Part shown: positions 42,602-55,800 of the stretch, in pieces
Layout: every line of letters starts with the position of its first letter
Position numbering within the stretch: position 1 is the first letter of the stretch
Assembly (NCBI GenBank): GCA_028095005.1
Contig: CM051459.1
Location: forward strand, 23,112,699-23,176,698
DNA from: Rhynchospora pubera
Taxonomy: Eukaryota; Streptophyta; Magnoliopsida; Poales; Cyperaceae
Length of the DNA stretch: 64,000 nt
Reading direction: 5' to 3'
The notes under the pieces: model-generated
What the model was told of the DNA's origin: nothing
Databases searched by the model: none
What the model saw: the letters and a program-made list of their open reading frames with translations, nothing else
Made by a program: the position numbers and the translations under genes

Positions 42602-44343
42602 TTATTATAAATAGAAAAGTCTGAGATTCCACTTCCTTAATCGTTGTCAAGTTATCAGTACCATAAGATGCAACATCAAGTTAACATCGATTAATTGCTA
42701 GAAAAATAGAAAAAGAAAAGAAAATGTCGGGGATTTTATCTAGTTAACATCGGTTAATATCGTGTGGTTATGACAGTATGCTATCAGTACTTCTTAAGAG
42801 TTTACATGTTTGTATTCCGATAATAACAAAGTTACATCTCAATAAAAGTCTGGAGAAACCTCATATTTCGCTTTGTTCAAGAAAAAAATAATTAAAACTA
42901 CGCTCAATCGATCAAAAAGATTTATGAATAAGTGATGTTGATCTAAAGGCTAAACTCAATATGATATCAAAATATTAAATGACTGCAATTTAGTTTGCAT
43001 AGATTTTTTAATGATTTTTTTTTTTAAAAAAAACTGTTTCCAAGAAAGAAATAATTGAAGAAAAAGGACAGTTGTGATACTTTATTTTGCTATGCCAATA
43101 ATACGGTGGTAGAGAGGAGGTAGAAAAAGAGAAAAACGAAAAATCTAATTTCACTTCTATTTCTGCTTAGTTTTGCCATACCCTTCAAAACGATTAACAT
43201 AATATTACCTTGAAAATAACAAATGACATAAAACTTGTTTCAACAGTTTTTTTCTGAATGGTACTTTTATAATTTGCTTCTTCAAATAATATAATGTGAT
43301 TCGTTATATTATTTTAGAAGGAGTGAAGTTATATGCAAGTTTAAAGTTCAAATGCTATTTAAAGAGTGGAACAATTTTTTAGGAAAATGAATGCACGATT
43401 ACAGAAATCAACACAATTAAACAAGAGGGAGGGAGGTAGAGGGAGAGAGAGTGACGCAATTACAATAGGTACATCCCCAGATGTCATATTGACAACAAAT
43501 TGATAGCCGGGACAACCAATTAATCGGTTACTAAAAAAATTATATAATATTATTGGCATCTTCTTTATTGTTTAAATAGATGTGCATAAAAATTTGTGGA
43601 ATTTGAAAATCATTGAGTCACCATAAAGCAGTTTGAAAACTTGATAGTTTAGTTTTTGCTACATTCTTTTGTTGTTACGGTTGTCAAATAAAATAAAAAA
43701 TAGTTGCTAATATATATATTTCTCCTTAAATTAAATGTTGAATCGAGAAGACAACAGTTTGACATGTTCATTTCATACAAATTTTGCAGGTTTATTATGA
43801 TAAATCATGTTTATGCTTAGATTGTTGTAATCGACGCTGAACCGAGAAACGATTTTCCTTATTCATTGATTACTAATTTTGATACTTTAAAACTAAAAGT
43901 GCATTAATGTTGAAATCTAACATGGCATAATCCAATCAATTTTCTCTTATACTGGGTCCAATTATGAACTTGTCAACTCGACCACATTCATTTCTAGATA
44001 GGATTTTGTCTTAGCATGAGAGGAGGATGGCTAAGACATTTGTTTGGAGATGTAAGTAGGAAATAATTAAAAAATAAAGATAGAGATAATTTCATTTTTT
44101 AAGTTACTTTTTCTCAAATAGATTTGAATTATTACTTTTGGTTCATGCCAAGTTCTTGCACTAGGTCCAAAATATATAGAGATAAGAGGGGTAAAATTTA
44201 ATTATTCTTTCCTTTTATTCCTACCAAGTACCAACCATACAATTTTAACAAGAAATTTGAAAATATTTTCAAATGTGAAGGGTTAACTCTTACATATACA
44301 ATTGATAATGAGATGCTTCCTAAACTTACCACTCATTTTGAAT
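42602..44343. other. Former upstream region of RLK-D plus spacer
   Basis: 42602-43500 matches the RLK-A upstream region (from about 28303) with many small indels. 43960-44220 matches 35600-35816 and the sequence resuming at 36845. No gene is supported. The AGAGGGAG-rich tract near 43425-43452 is low complexity. Confidence 0.7.
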
Positions 44344-45030
44344 TAGGGCTGTCAACGGTACCCTTTTAACCGTTTACCCTATCCGTATCGTATTCGATAA
44401 GACGGGTATGGATAAGGTTTTATTTTCGTTAAGTTATCGGGTATGGGTATGGGTAAGAAAAAATTTTCGTTAATTTATTGGGTAAGGGTAAGGGTAAGGG
44501 TAACACTATTTCGTAATCGTTATTTACCCATACCGTTATATATATAATATATAGTTGATAATCATTAATGGAAAAAGATATGATTATAATATTCAATTAA
44601 TATGTTAATAACTAATAAGTCAATTCAATTGGTAGATTTAACTGAGACAATATACTACATTAATAATTTATAATTCATGATGATGAGTAAGTAAACTTTT
44701 AATTATTAATTAGTTATATATATTTTTCATGAGAAGATATTATATGATTGTATTATATTTAAAGTATTATTCAATTTTGCACTTTATTATATTTATTTGA
44801 TATTATTTATTCATCCATATTGTACATTTTTTTTATTGAATTATTATTATCATTATTATTCGTTTTCTATCATTACCCTACCCTTATCGTTAATTCATAA
44901 CGGGTAAGGGTAGGGTACGGGTAAGTTAATTTTTAACGGATACGGGTAGGGTATGGATAAAGAAAATTTTAACGAATGCGGGTAACGGAAATGTCTCTAC
45001 CGTACCCTACCCTATCCATTGACAGCCCTA
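44344..45030. mobile_element. hAT-type non-autonomous element (687 bp)
   Basis: The ends TAGGGCTGTCAACGG and, inverted, TAGGGCTGTCAATGG differ at one of 15 bases. The 8-bp duplication TTTTGAAT flanks it (44336-44343 and 45031-45038), as expected for hAT elements. The paralogous spacer at about 36930 has the site empty. The interior has many GGGTA(A/C)GG and TTACCC repeats near both ends and no transposase. Confidence 0.92.
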
Positions 45031-45038
45031 TTTTGAAT

Positions 45039-45616
45039 CATAGAACTCATCATTTGTCACAGTTGAGAATAAAAATAATTATAATAAAAATAGAAATCAG
45101 AAGATGATTAAACCTATTTTTGCTATAAAAGAAAGTTATCGTTGGTATCAATTTCTATAGGGAAAATCGGATATAACAATAGAGCAAACCATCACGGTCG
45201 AAAGGATGGGCACAATTTGGCGGTGCCTCAATCCTCACCTTCTCCAAAACAGAAAACAACAAGGCATCTGACCGAAATAAGAATGAAAATCGAGAGGAAG
45301 AAAAAGAGTTATGAGACTGGGGGAGAAAACCAGAGCAAAAGAAATATAAATAAAATCGAACCGATGTTGAACTGACTTGCCGTACTCATTCGGCCAGCCT
45401 ATTTTCTGGAAAAATCAGCTGGGGAATCAGGCGGACCAGGTTTTTACTTGAGTCTCCCCAAAATCATCAGTTATGTCGGCCCCAACAAAAAAAGGGAAAT
45501 TAACAAAACCAGTATTGATTGAGCAGACTCCAAATAAATTGGTTCAGAGTCCAACATGTGTAATAGATTCAAGTCCCAAAAAAATATATACCAACTTATG
45601 CTCAGCTGTACCAATT
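45039..45616. other. Spacer left of RLK-B
   Basis: Homologous to 36934-37480. Short open frames (45142-45375, 45473-45673) have no recognisable domain and are not conserved as frames in the paralog. Confidence 0.6.
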
Positions 45617-45660
45617 TCTTCTCAAGCCTTAACATGTGAGAATGCTAAACTGCTAGTTAC
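45617..45660 (+). pseudogene. Trace of the CesA C-terminus and 3' flank next to RLK-B
   Basis: CTTCTCAAGCCTTAACATGT followed by GAGAATGCTAAACTGCTAG matches the end of the CesA pseudogene and its 3' flank in S1 (about 23137-23163) and S3 (60893-60929). The RLK-B unit thus once had the same convergent CesA neighbour but retains only its tail. Confidence 0.65.
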
Positions 45661-45943
45661 TTTTCTTGATTAGTTTGGTGCCTTGGCTTTTCTCTGCAAC
45701 CGTTTTGATGGGGATGGTTGGTGACGAGTTTAGACTTAATTTAATGGTTGGCATGATTTGAGTACATGTTTGTACTGGACCTACAGGTCACATACTGTTT
45801 TTCTTCATTCAACAATATTGCATCAACTTGAAAATATTCTTCTAGAATTATGTACAACATCTCAGTATTAAAAAGTGGAAAAGTACAAATATTTCTTCAA
45901 CACTGTATAATTAAGTTTCTACCCAGTTAAAAACCATGTAAAA

Positions 45944-48900
45944 TTACTTCTGATAATTAGTAAGCTTGCTAATTCTAATACAACGAAACGGCTCTGACAA
46001 ATAGGCCTGTGTGTGGGCTGAAATCTCCTGGGCCACCGATCGCATTGTAGGTCTTTTTTCAGGCTTTTCGTGTGTGCATGCAATGGCCATCTCGAATATA
46101 AATACAACTTCTTCAGCCAATTGTCCAGTAGGAAGAGTCAGTCTCTGATCAAGCACATCCTTCAGTAATATATCATTTTCCATGGATGTCGCAATGGACG
46201 GTAGAGATGAGAGGAGGTCCCCTGGGTGCTTTCCCATCATAATTTCAAGTGCCACTATGCCAAAGCTATACACATCGCATTTTTCAGTGGTCTTCATTGT
46301 GTATGCCAACTCTACACAAGAAAATTAGGAACGCAACCCAGTCAAAGAGATTTCATCACGTTTCAGAAGCTGAGAAAATAAGATTTTATATTTTTGCAAT
46401 GGTCTAGTTTAACGTATAAACAAAGAATATTGGAAATGAACCAAAAGTTAAAGCAAATTATGCTACCAGAAAATAATGATATAATAACTGAAATTAATAA
46501 TGTGTTTATCTAATTACCTGGTGCCATGTAGCCGTAAGTTCCAGCCACAGAGGTCCAACTGGTGGAACCTAACCCAAGCGATTTTGCAGTACCAAAGTCC
46601 GACAACTTAGGTTCGAACTCAGAATCAAGTAATATATTATTCAATTTAATGTCTCTGTGCACAATTGGTGGTATACAGTCATGATGTAGATAGGCCAATG
46701 CATGTGCAATCCCTTGTATAACCTTGACTCTCATTACCCAGTTCAGCTTCCTCTCTCCTTCTGTCCCATACAGTACATTACTTAAACTGCCCTTTTCCAA
46801 ATACTCGTAAACTAAGTACATGTAGCTTCCACTTAAACAAAACCCATGAAGTTTTACTATATTGCGGTGCCTCACCTCAGTCAGAGCTCGTATCTCATTT
46901 TCAAAGCTCTTTTTGTTTATATCTTGCACATCCCCAGTATCTTGAACCTGCATACGTTTCACAGCAACAACCTGACCAACTGAAAGCTCAGCCTTGTACA
47001 CACTACCCGACCCACCTTTTCCAACACAAAATACTCTGTTGAAGTTATCAGTTGCATTTACAATATCCAAGAAACTGAATTTCCCATCTCTCTCCCAAAT
47101 TAATGAGTCAGTCAAATCCTTGCTTGCACTGTCAATTTCAACTTTTTCTTCCCTTTTCTTTCTTGACAGAACCAATATTGTTAGAATTGTGGCAACTAAT
47201 AATACTACGGCTGCAATTGGCACAAATATGGCAATGATCAGATTTTTTCGATGGTTATGTGAATTATTGTTTGCATTTGCATTACAAGATAGTAAGCCTT
47301 GAAATTCTCCACAAAGGCCAGGATTTCCAACATAAGCATAAGGCGAATCATCTTTGAAAGCTTTTCCAGTTGGAATTGGACCAGTTAAATTATTATAGGA
47401 AAAATCAACTGATTCTAGACTGAACATGCTGGATAATGATTTTGGAATTTGACCGGTGAGAAAGTTGTGTGATAAATTAAGCTTCTGCAATCGTGTCAAC
47501 TTGTCAAAATCAGACGGTATCAGACCAATGAGTGAATTACTGCTCAAATCCAATTGAATCTGCATCATTAACAAATTCCCAATCTCATTTGGTATTTTTC
47601 CTGATATATTGTTTTGGCTCAAATCAAGCAATAGTAAAGGGTCTAGTTTTCCAAGCTCAGGAGGTATATTACCAGAAAGGTTATTTCTTGATAGATCCAT
47701 GGACTGGAGCTTGGTAAGGCTTCCCAACTCAGATGGAATTTGGCCCGATAAGAAATTATCACTCAAATTTAACTTGAATAATGAGCTGAGGTTTCCCAAC
47801 TCAGATGGAATTGCACCTGTTAACCGGTTTGATGCCAAGCTGAGGTCTTGTAAGCTAGTAACCTTGCCAAAAGTAGCCGGGATTTCACCCAATATGTTGT
47901 TTCCATCTATATGAAACCTTTCAAGACTTGTGCACTGGCCCCAATTGCTAGATAAATTACCAGTCAGCATATTACCAGTCAAATCTAGGTAAGTTAGGCT
48001 TGGGTGCACTCCAAAGGCTTCTGATATGTCACCAGTGAAATGGTTATAATCCAACCGGACCCGAGTCAGACCTGAACAATTCTTCAAACAGGAGGGGAGT
48101 GTCCCACTGAAGTTATTCATATTTGCAATGAAGTATTGAAGACCCCATCCTGTGCACAAACCATGAGGCAATTCACCAAAGAAATTGTTGTTTGAAAAAC
48201 TAACATTCATGAGCTTCCCATTTTGGCCAAATTCAGGAGGGATCGTACCGGTCAGGTTGTTGTTAAATATCGAAAAGAAGTACAAGTTAGGAAGTTGGGA
48301 GAGTGAATCTGGCAAGTGTCCTGAAAGTTGGTTAGTATTTAGATCAAGTACTTGTAAAGCAGTAATATTACCGATTTCAACTGGGATTTTGCCTGAAAGG
48401 TTGTTGTAGAATAGATTTAGCAGAAAAAGGTTTTTGAGATTACCAATGGAAGATGGTATTGGGCCACTAAGTGAGTTCACTGACAAGTCCAGTTGAGTCA
48501 ATTGAACTAAATTTCCGATTTCTGATGGGATGGATCCCACCAAGGAATTGTTGTAAAGAAATAAAACTGTCAGCTTCTTGGTCAGCCCAATTTCTGGTGG
48601 GATTGTACCAGTGAGGTAGTTATTTTGCACTTGGAAAGAGATAAGGTCTGGCCAATTTTTGAAGAACTCACTCAAGATTTCACCTGACAAGTTATTACTT
48701 GATATGCCAAACTCCCTCATTTTTGTGAGGTTTACAAAAGTATAAGGTAACGGTCCTGAGAGCTGATTGCCAGAGAGATCAATGAAATTGAGTTTGGTGC
48801 AGAGGCTGAGCTCGGGTGGTATAGTGGAGTTTATTCCAGCAAATTTTACATCCAGCCTTTCAAGAAATTTTAACCGACTAAGGGAAGATGGGAGGGGCCC

Positions 48901-49707
48901 CTCAAGTGAATTGTTTCCAAGATCAAGTACTCTAATGCCTGAGATCGAACCGAGTACTGATGGGATCTCACCGATAAATTCATTCGTACCGAGGTGAAGT
49001 TCCCTCAACATTGACAGGTTTGCAAGGGCGTCTGGTATTGGGCCAGAGAGTGCATTTTCAGAGAGGTCTAGGTAGGTGAGATTTGTACATTTTAGGATGA
49101 ATTGGGGGAAGAGACCGGTAAGGCTGTTCAGGAACAGTGACAGGTAGGAGACTGACGGCATGGCCGAGAAGTTTGAATACTCAGTATTGTTAAGAAAATT
49201 TTGACCAAGATCAAAATGCTGCACCTTACTTAATCGACTAAGCTGGTATGGTACTGGTCCAACTAAGTTGTTGTTAAACAGGCTTAGATAAACTAGCTCA
49301 CTCAGCTTTTCTATTTCAGGTGGTACAAAATTTTCAAAGGAGTTACTACCAAGGTCAAGTGAGGTTAGTTTGGGGAGGTTAGAGATACCAGAAGGGATGG
49401 ATCCTTGTAGAATGTTATCACTTAAATTGAGAGAAGCAAGGTTGGGAAAAGAAGAGAAGTTTAGAGAGTCTAATGTACCATTAATACTGGAGCTTTGCAA
49501 AGAGATTTGTACCACATTACCAGCTGGGTCGCAAGTGATACCGAACCAAGAACAATGACTGGTACTGTTTGTGGTTGACCATGAAGCTAAAGCATCAGAC
49601 TGGTACAAGCTTTCCTTCCACTTGAGCAATGCATCAGCTTCTGTCTGTGCTGAGGTTGCAACTAAGAGTGTGGAGAGAATGAGGAGGAAACTCATTGTTG
49701 GTTTCAT
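45944..49707 (-). CDS. RLK-B: MIK2-like LRR receptor kinase, 1185 aa, two exons
   Basis: Exon 1 is 49707-46518 and exon 2 is 46311-45944; the GT-AG intron (46517-46312) falls at the same place as in RLK-A and restores MAPELAYTM. The signal peptide (MSFLLILSTLLVATS) is followed by an N-cap CSWFGITC, about 30 LRRs, a transmembrane helix near residues 820-844, and a kinase with GKGGSGSVY (about 892), AVKR, HRDIKLNN, DFGTAK and APE, all intact. It has one copy of the 144-bp LRR unit (48376-48519) that is six-fold in RLK-A. It is the most compact full member here and probably closest to the ancestral length. Family and role as for RLK-A; the ligand is unknown. Confidence 0.95.
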
Positions 49708-49760
49708 CTTCTTATTTATGTTTGTGTTAATGGAGTAAATATGAGTTGCTCAAGAATGAA

Positions 49761-49770
49761 GATATAATAC
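49761..49770 (-). promoter_or_regulatory. Putative TATA box of RLK-B
   Basis: The minus strand reads GTATTATATC about 55-60 bp upstream of the RLK-B ATG, a spacing comparable to RLK-A. Motif and position only. Confidence 0.35.
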
Positions 49771-50370
49771 TAGTGGGAACTGGGAAGTAATATCTACTCC
49801 AAAAGTGGGAAAGGACCAAAAAATGGGGCAGAATGGTCGGAAGCACGAGTGTTAGTTGACCGAGTATTTCAACTAGTCTACAATTGATTGAATTTGTTAA
49901 AAAATACGGTGTAGATTTAACCCATCTATTTCACATCAGACGGGCAGACGGCTCTTATAAGATATAATGGAATTATGGAATGGGACAGTACTCTGAAAGT
50001 CTGACTGAAGTGAGAAAGAATAATCCACGCGGTTTTAAAGATTTGAGATTAAGACTATAGTACTGGACACTGGTTAGGAAAGGAGATATGGAATCATGGA
50101 TATCGACGAATTGTGACAGCTGGTATTTTGACTTATGGTATGGGATTTGGGAATAATGGGATAGTCCAATTTCTTATATTTCTTTTCAATGTTTGTCTAT
50201 GTCAGAAGTCAAACAGAGTAAACGGGCTTATTGGGTGTTCTTTTATGATATGAGATGGAAAAGTTTGAGATTCCACCTCCGGTATCGTTGTCACATACTT
50301 GTTACCATAAGATGCAAATCAAGTTGTTTATCAGTTGATCGTTAAGAAATACAAATAGAAAAATGTAATG
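49771..50370. other. RLK-B upstream region
   Basis: Promoter and spacer, no gene. From about 50255 it resembles the RLK-A upstream sequence (GAGATTCCACCTCC, CCATAAGATGCAA). At 50370/50371 it carries the empty site of the large LTR element found at 13252. Confidence 0.6.
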
Positions 50371-51078
50371 GTTTTGTTTATGGGATTTTTAATTTATGTT
50401 TCGGTGGGAAGGTTAGGATTTGTGAAAAAAAAAATTAATGTGTTACTTTCATATTCCACACGATATTAATATATATGTAGCAATAAAAACTAAGTTGAAA
50501 ATTATGTGCATATTGAAATCTCCTGTTCCTATTTGCACTTTATAAAGTCATGAGATCTCTCACGTGTTGTTTTGCACGACTAAAATACTCTCCATGTTTA
50601 TGAATGATTTGTAAATTAATGATGTTGTTCTGAACTCAATATAATAACGAAACGGCCATCTTATTTTGCAGAACTTCTTTAATGATTTTTCCCCCCCAGA
50701 GAGCGCTATAATTCAAATAATTAATGCGGGGTCCAAAAAAATGATGTATTTTGTTATTATGATAGATCTTGTTTAAATGCTTTAAGTGGATAAACTTTTT
50801 TGGTTTATTTAATTATAATTAATTTGTGATATTTAGGAGACAATTGAAAATAGTTGATAAATTGAAAATTGAAAATAGTTGATAATTGAATAATCTAATT
50901 AATTTTATCTTCTGCTTTGTCCAGTTAAATAATCAACAGGCCACTATCATTCTAGATGATCTTTGGCATGAGACTGAGAGGAGGGTAATTTAGACATATT
51001 TTGTTTGGAAGTGAAACAAATTGAAAATAACTAATAAATAAACATAGTGATAATTTAATTCTCTAATTATTTCTTCTC

Positions 51079-51257
51079 AACTAGTGGTTCATCATTACCA
51101 ATATAACTTGCATACATGTAGCCTTCCGTCGTCAACTCGTCATATAATTTTGGTTCCTGCCATGGTCCTGAACTTAAAGTCCAAAGTGATCCAAAAAAAA
51201 AAAAAACCCTAGGTCGAATTAGAGAATAGAGGGGTATACACCAAATTTTAAAGGATA
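51079..51257. repeat. Left copy of the LINE target-site duplication (179 bp)
   Basis: Begins AACTAGTGGTTCATC and ends TTTTAAAGGATA, and is repeated at 56512-56692. S1 has it once (13944-14122), so it is a duplication made at LINE insertion. Confidence 0.85.
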
Positions 51258-51267
51258 TCTGGTTCAA

Positions 51268-52776
51268 ATGGTGGGTGAGTTTGGGGTTTACCTCGGTACA
51301 ATCACCAATGAGCACCCGGGCAACCTCTCCTACTGGCAGGCTGCTGTGGCAACAACAGACTTGAGGAAAATTCCCCGCCGGGCAATGCTAATTGCAGGGG
51401 CTCTGGAGTACCCAGTTTACATCTCCATTAAAAGATGGCGGTGCACCCCGGTATACACTATCCAGGACATTCCTAAGGCACCCCCCTTAGTTATTGAACC
51501 GTGCCTACGGTCACCACCAAGGCAGCCTTCAACGCCACCTCCTGAACTGCCGGGCAGCCATCATAATAACTCTTGGACGGTTAAAGATGATTGCATCACC
51601 TTCTCTCTAAAATCTCTTTTGGAGATCTTCCGTAACGTACCCTCTTCTGAACTGCCGGAGGATATCGCCGCGATCATTGCAAAGAAAAAAGGAAAGGCTC
51701 CGATGGATCAGCCCTTGACCTTTCTCCGCCGAGACCTTTCTGTTCACAAACCGTATATTCCGCCAGCACGACACATTACCTCAACAACATCCTTGGTCAC
51801 AGAGCAGTTGCCACAACAGATCCGCCAACAAAAGAGGTTGTCTGCTACTGACATCCATGAGCTACGTGCTTCGGTGATGCCAGCTAGTGGAGACAAAAGA
51901 GCGCAGCTCTGCCCTGATCAGGCCTCTCAGGTTCTCTTTTCAGACCCTATGTCCCTTCCAACCAATGATAATTCTACACGTAGGGACTTCTTTTCAGTTG
52001 ATTGTCTTTTTCCTGAGTTGTTTTTGAATCAAATTGTGTCGGTTCCTGAGGTAAGTTTGAACAAAAATGTCTGGGATCCTATAACTAAAGGACCCCCCAC
52101 AACGGTTGCTTTGGTAGATCAGGTAGCAGGCCCTAGTGATAGCCCTTTAAAGCAGTCTGCAGGCCCAAGTGTTACCAGACCTAATGCTAGCCTAACTATT
52201 ATTTCTGGGGGCCCAAGTACTAAGCCGGCTCCAGTAGTAAAATTAGGACAAAAAAAAAAGACTTCCTTCGCTAAGGCACAGAAACCTATCACTTTTGTCA
52301 CTAGCAACACTACTGATAGGAAATCCTACAATACGAGAAAGCGGCTTCAGAATAAAAATCCTAAAAATGTGGTTGCTAAAGTTGATCCTAAACAGTTTGT
52401 TGATGTCCCGCTATCTTATGCTGAGACTTTTGAAATGGCTCGGATTATTGGTATACCTCACGATGCAATTGCTAATTTGGAAAGAGAGCTTGACAATACA
52501 CATTCTGGTAAGCATTACAAGCCCCATTTTGCTGATTGCTCTAGAATTGTGGTTTCACAGGCTGGTTTGGCTGAGAGAGTAAAACTGACAAGCCCCGTTA
52601 AATTCTTTCAAAGCTCTGAGCCTGCCAACATTATGCCAGCTCCAGTGGGCCCCTCTGACCTTAACATTCAAACTGACGGCTTCTCTGTGGGAGGGGCTAC
52701 AGATATCGAAGATGTTGACGAAGAGGAAAGGCTTTGTTTTGACACAGACTCTGAGTTTTCAGAGTCTCATTACTGA
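51268..52776 (+). CDS. LINE ORF1 (probably 5'-truncated), 502 codons from first ATG
   Basis: Open from the first ATG to a TGA at 52774. The frame also continues upstream to the LINE boundary at 51258 and meets a stop only inside the duplicated host sequence, consistent with loss of the true N-terminus. The protein is rich in Pro, Ser and Lys. I see no CCHC zinc knuckle and cannot confirm the DUF4283 domain usual in plant L1 ORF1 proteins. ORF1 proteins bind LINE RNA in the ribonucleoprotein. It is followed by ORF2 after 78 bp. Confidence 0.7.
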   Translation: MVGEFGVYLGTITNEHPGNLSYWQAAVATTDLRKIPRRAMLIAGALEYPVYISIKRWRCTPVYTIQDIPKAPPLVIEPCLRSPPRQPSTPPPELPGSHHNNSWTVKDDCITFSLKSLLEIFRNVPSSELPEDIAAIIAKKKGKAPMDQPLTFLRRDLSVHKPYIPPARHITSTTSLVTEQLPQQIRQQKRLSATDIHELRASVMPASGDKRAQLCPDQASQVLFSDPMSLPTNDNSTRRDFFSVDCLFPELFLNQIVSVPEVSLNKNVWDPITKGPPTTVALVDQVAGPSDSPLKQSAGPSVTRPNASLTIISGGPSTKPAPVVKLGQKKKTSFAKAQKPITFVTSNTTDRKSYNTRKRLQNKNPKNVVAKVDPKQFVDVPLSYAETFEMARIIGIPHDAIANLERELDNTHSGKHYKPHFADCSRIVVSQAGLAERVKLTSPVKFFQSSEPANIMPAPVGPSDLNIQTDGFSVGGATDIEDVDEEERLCFDTDSEFSESHY

Positions 52777-52854
52777 GCAGTTTCGGCTATCCTTTTCTTG
52801 TTGAGGAATTGCTTTTCTTTTGAAAGCTTGTACTTTGTTGCTTCAGTTTTCTTT

Positions 52855-55800
52855 ATGGATTGTAAACCCTTTAATCTTCTCTCTTGGAACGTTCGCGGTC
52901 TTGGTGACCTGCAAAAAAGAAAAGTTGTTAGTGATACTATTAGAACTTCGCGTTGCGATGTTTTTTGCTTACAAGAAACTAAGTTGTGCTCTCTCAATGT
53001 GGCCCCGATTAACACTTTCAGTCCTTCTTTTTTCTCTCCTGACTCGGTCTCTCTGGATGCTATTGATTCTAGGGGAGGGTGTACTATTGGATGGAAACGC
53101 TTTTTTGAACTCCAAAACTCCTTTGTCACTCGGTTCTCTTGCACTGCGTTACTGTTAGACACTAGAACCAATTCACATTTGATGGTAACTAATGTCTATG
53201 GCCCTCATACTAATACGCAGCGCCTTGAATGTTTAGCACATCTAAGAAATATTTTGCCTACAGTTCAAGCTCTTTGGATCTTGGCTGGGGATTTTAATAT
53301 GCTCCGTTGGATCAACGATCGCTCAACTTTGTGTACTGACTATGTTATGATGGATGCGTTCAATGATTTCATCAGGGATTTGAGCCTGTACGACGTTCCC
53401 ATTACTAATAGGAAGTACACTTGGTCGAATAGACAGCCCGTGCCTACCTTCTCTCGTTTGGATCGAGTTCTTATCTCACCTCTGTGGTTAAATGTTTACC
53501 CTAATATCACCCTTCAAGCAATACCTCAATTAGTCTCAGACCACTCTCCTTTATTATTCCGCTCTTGTGGTCACCCCTCCACCAAGAAACCTTTCAGACT
53601 TGAGAAATTTTGGTTGCATCAAAAGGATTTTGCACACTTGACGTCCGATACTTGGGCGCACTGTACCGTTCTGGATATGAATGACCCCATGCAGCGATTC
53701 TCCACTAAAACGAAATCCCTGCATGTGGCTAGCAGATTCTGGCATAACACAAACCATGGCTCAATTTCGCTCGCCCTACGAAATGCAAAAACCTTCATAT
53801 CTTTTCTCGATCTCTTAGAAGAGTTTCGACCCCTGATAGCTCTCGAAAGTCGGTTTCGAGTATTGCTAAGAGAAAAGGCTTTCCAACTTGCAAACTGGCT
53901 CGAAACCAGATGGCATCAGAGGTCCAGGGTGAAATGGCTCCGATGTGGGGATCGAAACACGCGTTATTTCCATGCAATTGCTTCGGCAAATTCTAGAAAA
54001 AAAGCTGTCAAGACCCTCTCTGTTAACGGCCGCCAACTCACAAATAAAGTTGAGATTCTCTCGGCTTTCACTACCTTTTTTGAACAGCTGTTGGGCACCC
54101 ATTCTGCTGTGGTACCGTTTGTACCGACGTCCCTATACCCAGAACCCGATATACTTCACGATTTAGCTTTGCCTTTCCATGAGCAGGAAATTAAAAGAGT
54201 TGTCCTCTCTTTGGCAAATGACAAGTCATGTGGACCGGACGGATTGCCTAATGAATTTGCAAAATTACATTGGAGTTCCATACGTAGTGATATCCTTGAT
54301 ACTTTTGCTTCACTCTACTTGGGCAACCTCAACCTGCAAGGACATAATTTGGCACACATCGTCATGGTCCCCAAATCTGAACCGGCCCTAGATCTCTCTG
54401 CTTTCCGACCAATAAGTATCATAAACTACATTCCTAAGCTGATTTCTAAGGTCCTTGCAAACCGCTTAGCTCCCTTCATGTCAAATCTGATCTCCAATTC
54501 TCAATCGGGCTTTCTTTGTGGGCGCTTGATTACTGAAAACTTCATCTCTGCACGAGAGGTCCTGGCTCACCTACAAAGAACTGGAGACTCTTCCATAATG
54601 TTGAAACTGGATTTTAGAAAAGCTTTTGACACTGTTGACTGGTCTTTCCTTTTCAACATTATGGCGCATAGGGGCATTCCTAATGTCTTCATCTCGTGGG
54701 TTCGTTTGCTGCTCATTACTGCCGAGTCCTCTGTCATCTTGAATGACCAAATTGGAAGGTCGTTTATTCACAAGAAAGGACTTCGGCAAGGCGATCCGAT
54801 CTCACCCTACTTGTACCTCATTGCGGCAGATGTACTTTCATGTATGTTAGACAAGGCTGGTACGGCTGTGCCCTTTAGCCTATCAAATAAGTTACATCGG
54901 CCATTCTCGATCTTGCAATACGCTGACGATACTTTGATCTTCTCAACGGTTAAAGGAACGGCACTCCATTCTCTCCAACTGGTACTGTCCATGTTCTCAA
55001 AAGTCTCTGGCCTTTGCCTTAACCTCTCCAAGTCAGTCTTCATACCGTTAAATCTAACTGACGATATTATCAATTCAGTCAGGTTTACTTTGAGGTGTGA
55101 ACCACAGCAGCTACCTATAACCTACCTTGGATTACCTTTAACTGCTGGCCGTCCTAGTAGAGATTGCTATCAACCTTTGTTGGATAGAATTAACACCCGT
55201 TTAGCTGGTTGGAAGTCAGCCTTAATTTCAAGAGCTGGGCGGATTTTGTTAGCTAAAACAGTTATCTCTGCCATGCCTGTGTTTTTCATGTCTGCTTTTA
55301 AATTACCAAAGTGGGTAATTAAGGCAGTTGATAAAATGCGAAAAGCTTTTATCTGGAACAGGTCAGGCTCAGCTTCAATGCATTTACTGGCGTGGGATCG
55401 GGTTTGCCTACCAAAATCTCATGGAGGCTTGGGAGTTCCTAATCTTCACCTCTTTAATGTTGCGTTGCTCTTAAAATGGTGGTGGAGGCTTTACCAAAAT
55501 AAGGAATCCCTCTGGACGTTTTATGCCACAAAAATTTTCTCCAAACAAAACAGTGTTGATTTTTCATCACCTTTGGTCTGGAAGAAGGACGGATCCTTCT
55601 TCTGGAAAGATTTGCTCAATTTAAGGTTCTTTTTCCAAATTTCCACAACTGTCCTCCTGGGTAATGGCGCTCGCTCTTCTTTTTGGTTTGATAGCTGGCA
55701 GGGCAGACCCATTAAGTTCCTTTTTTCTTCATCTCTTCCTAAGGAAAGAACTCCTTTTCAGGACTGTTCTGTAAGAGATGCTTTGAATAAATGGTATGCA

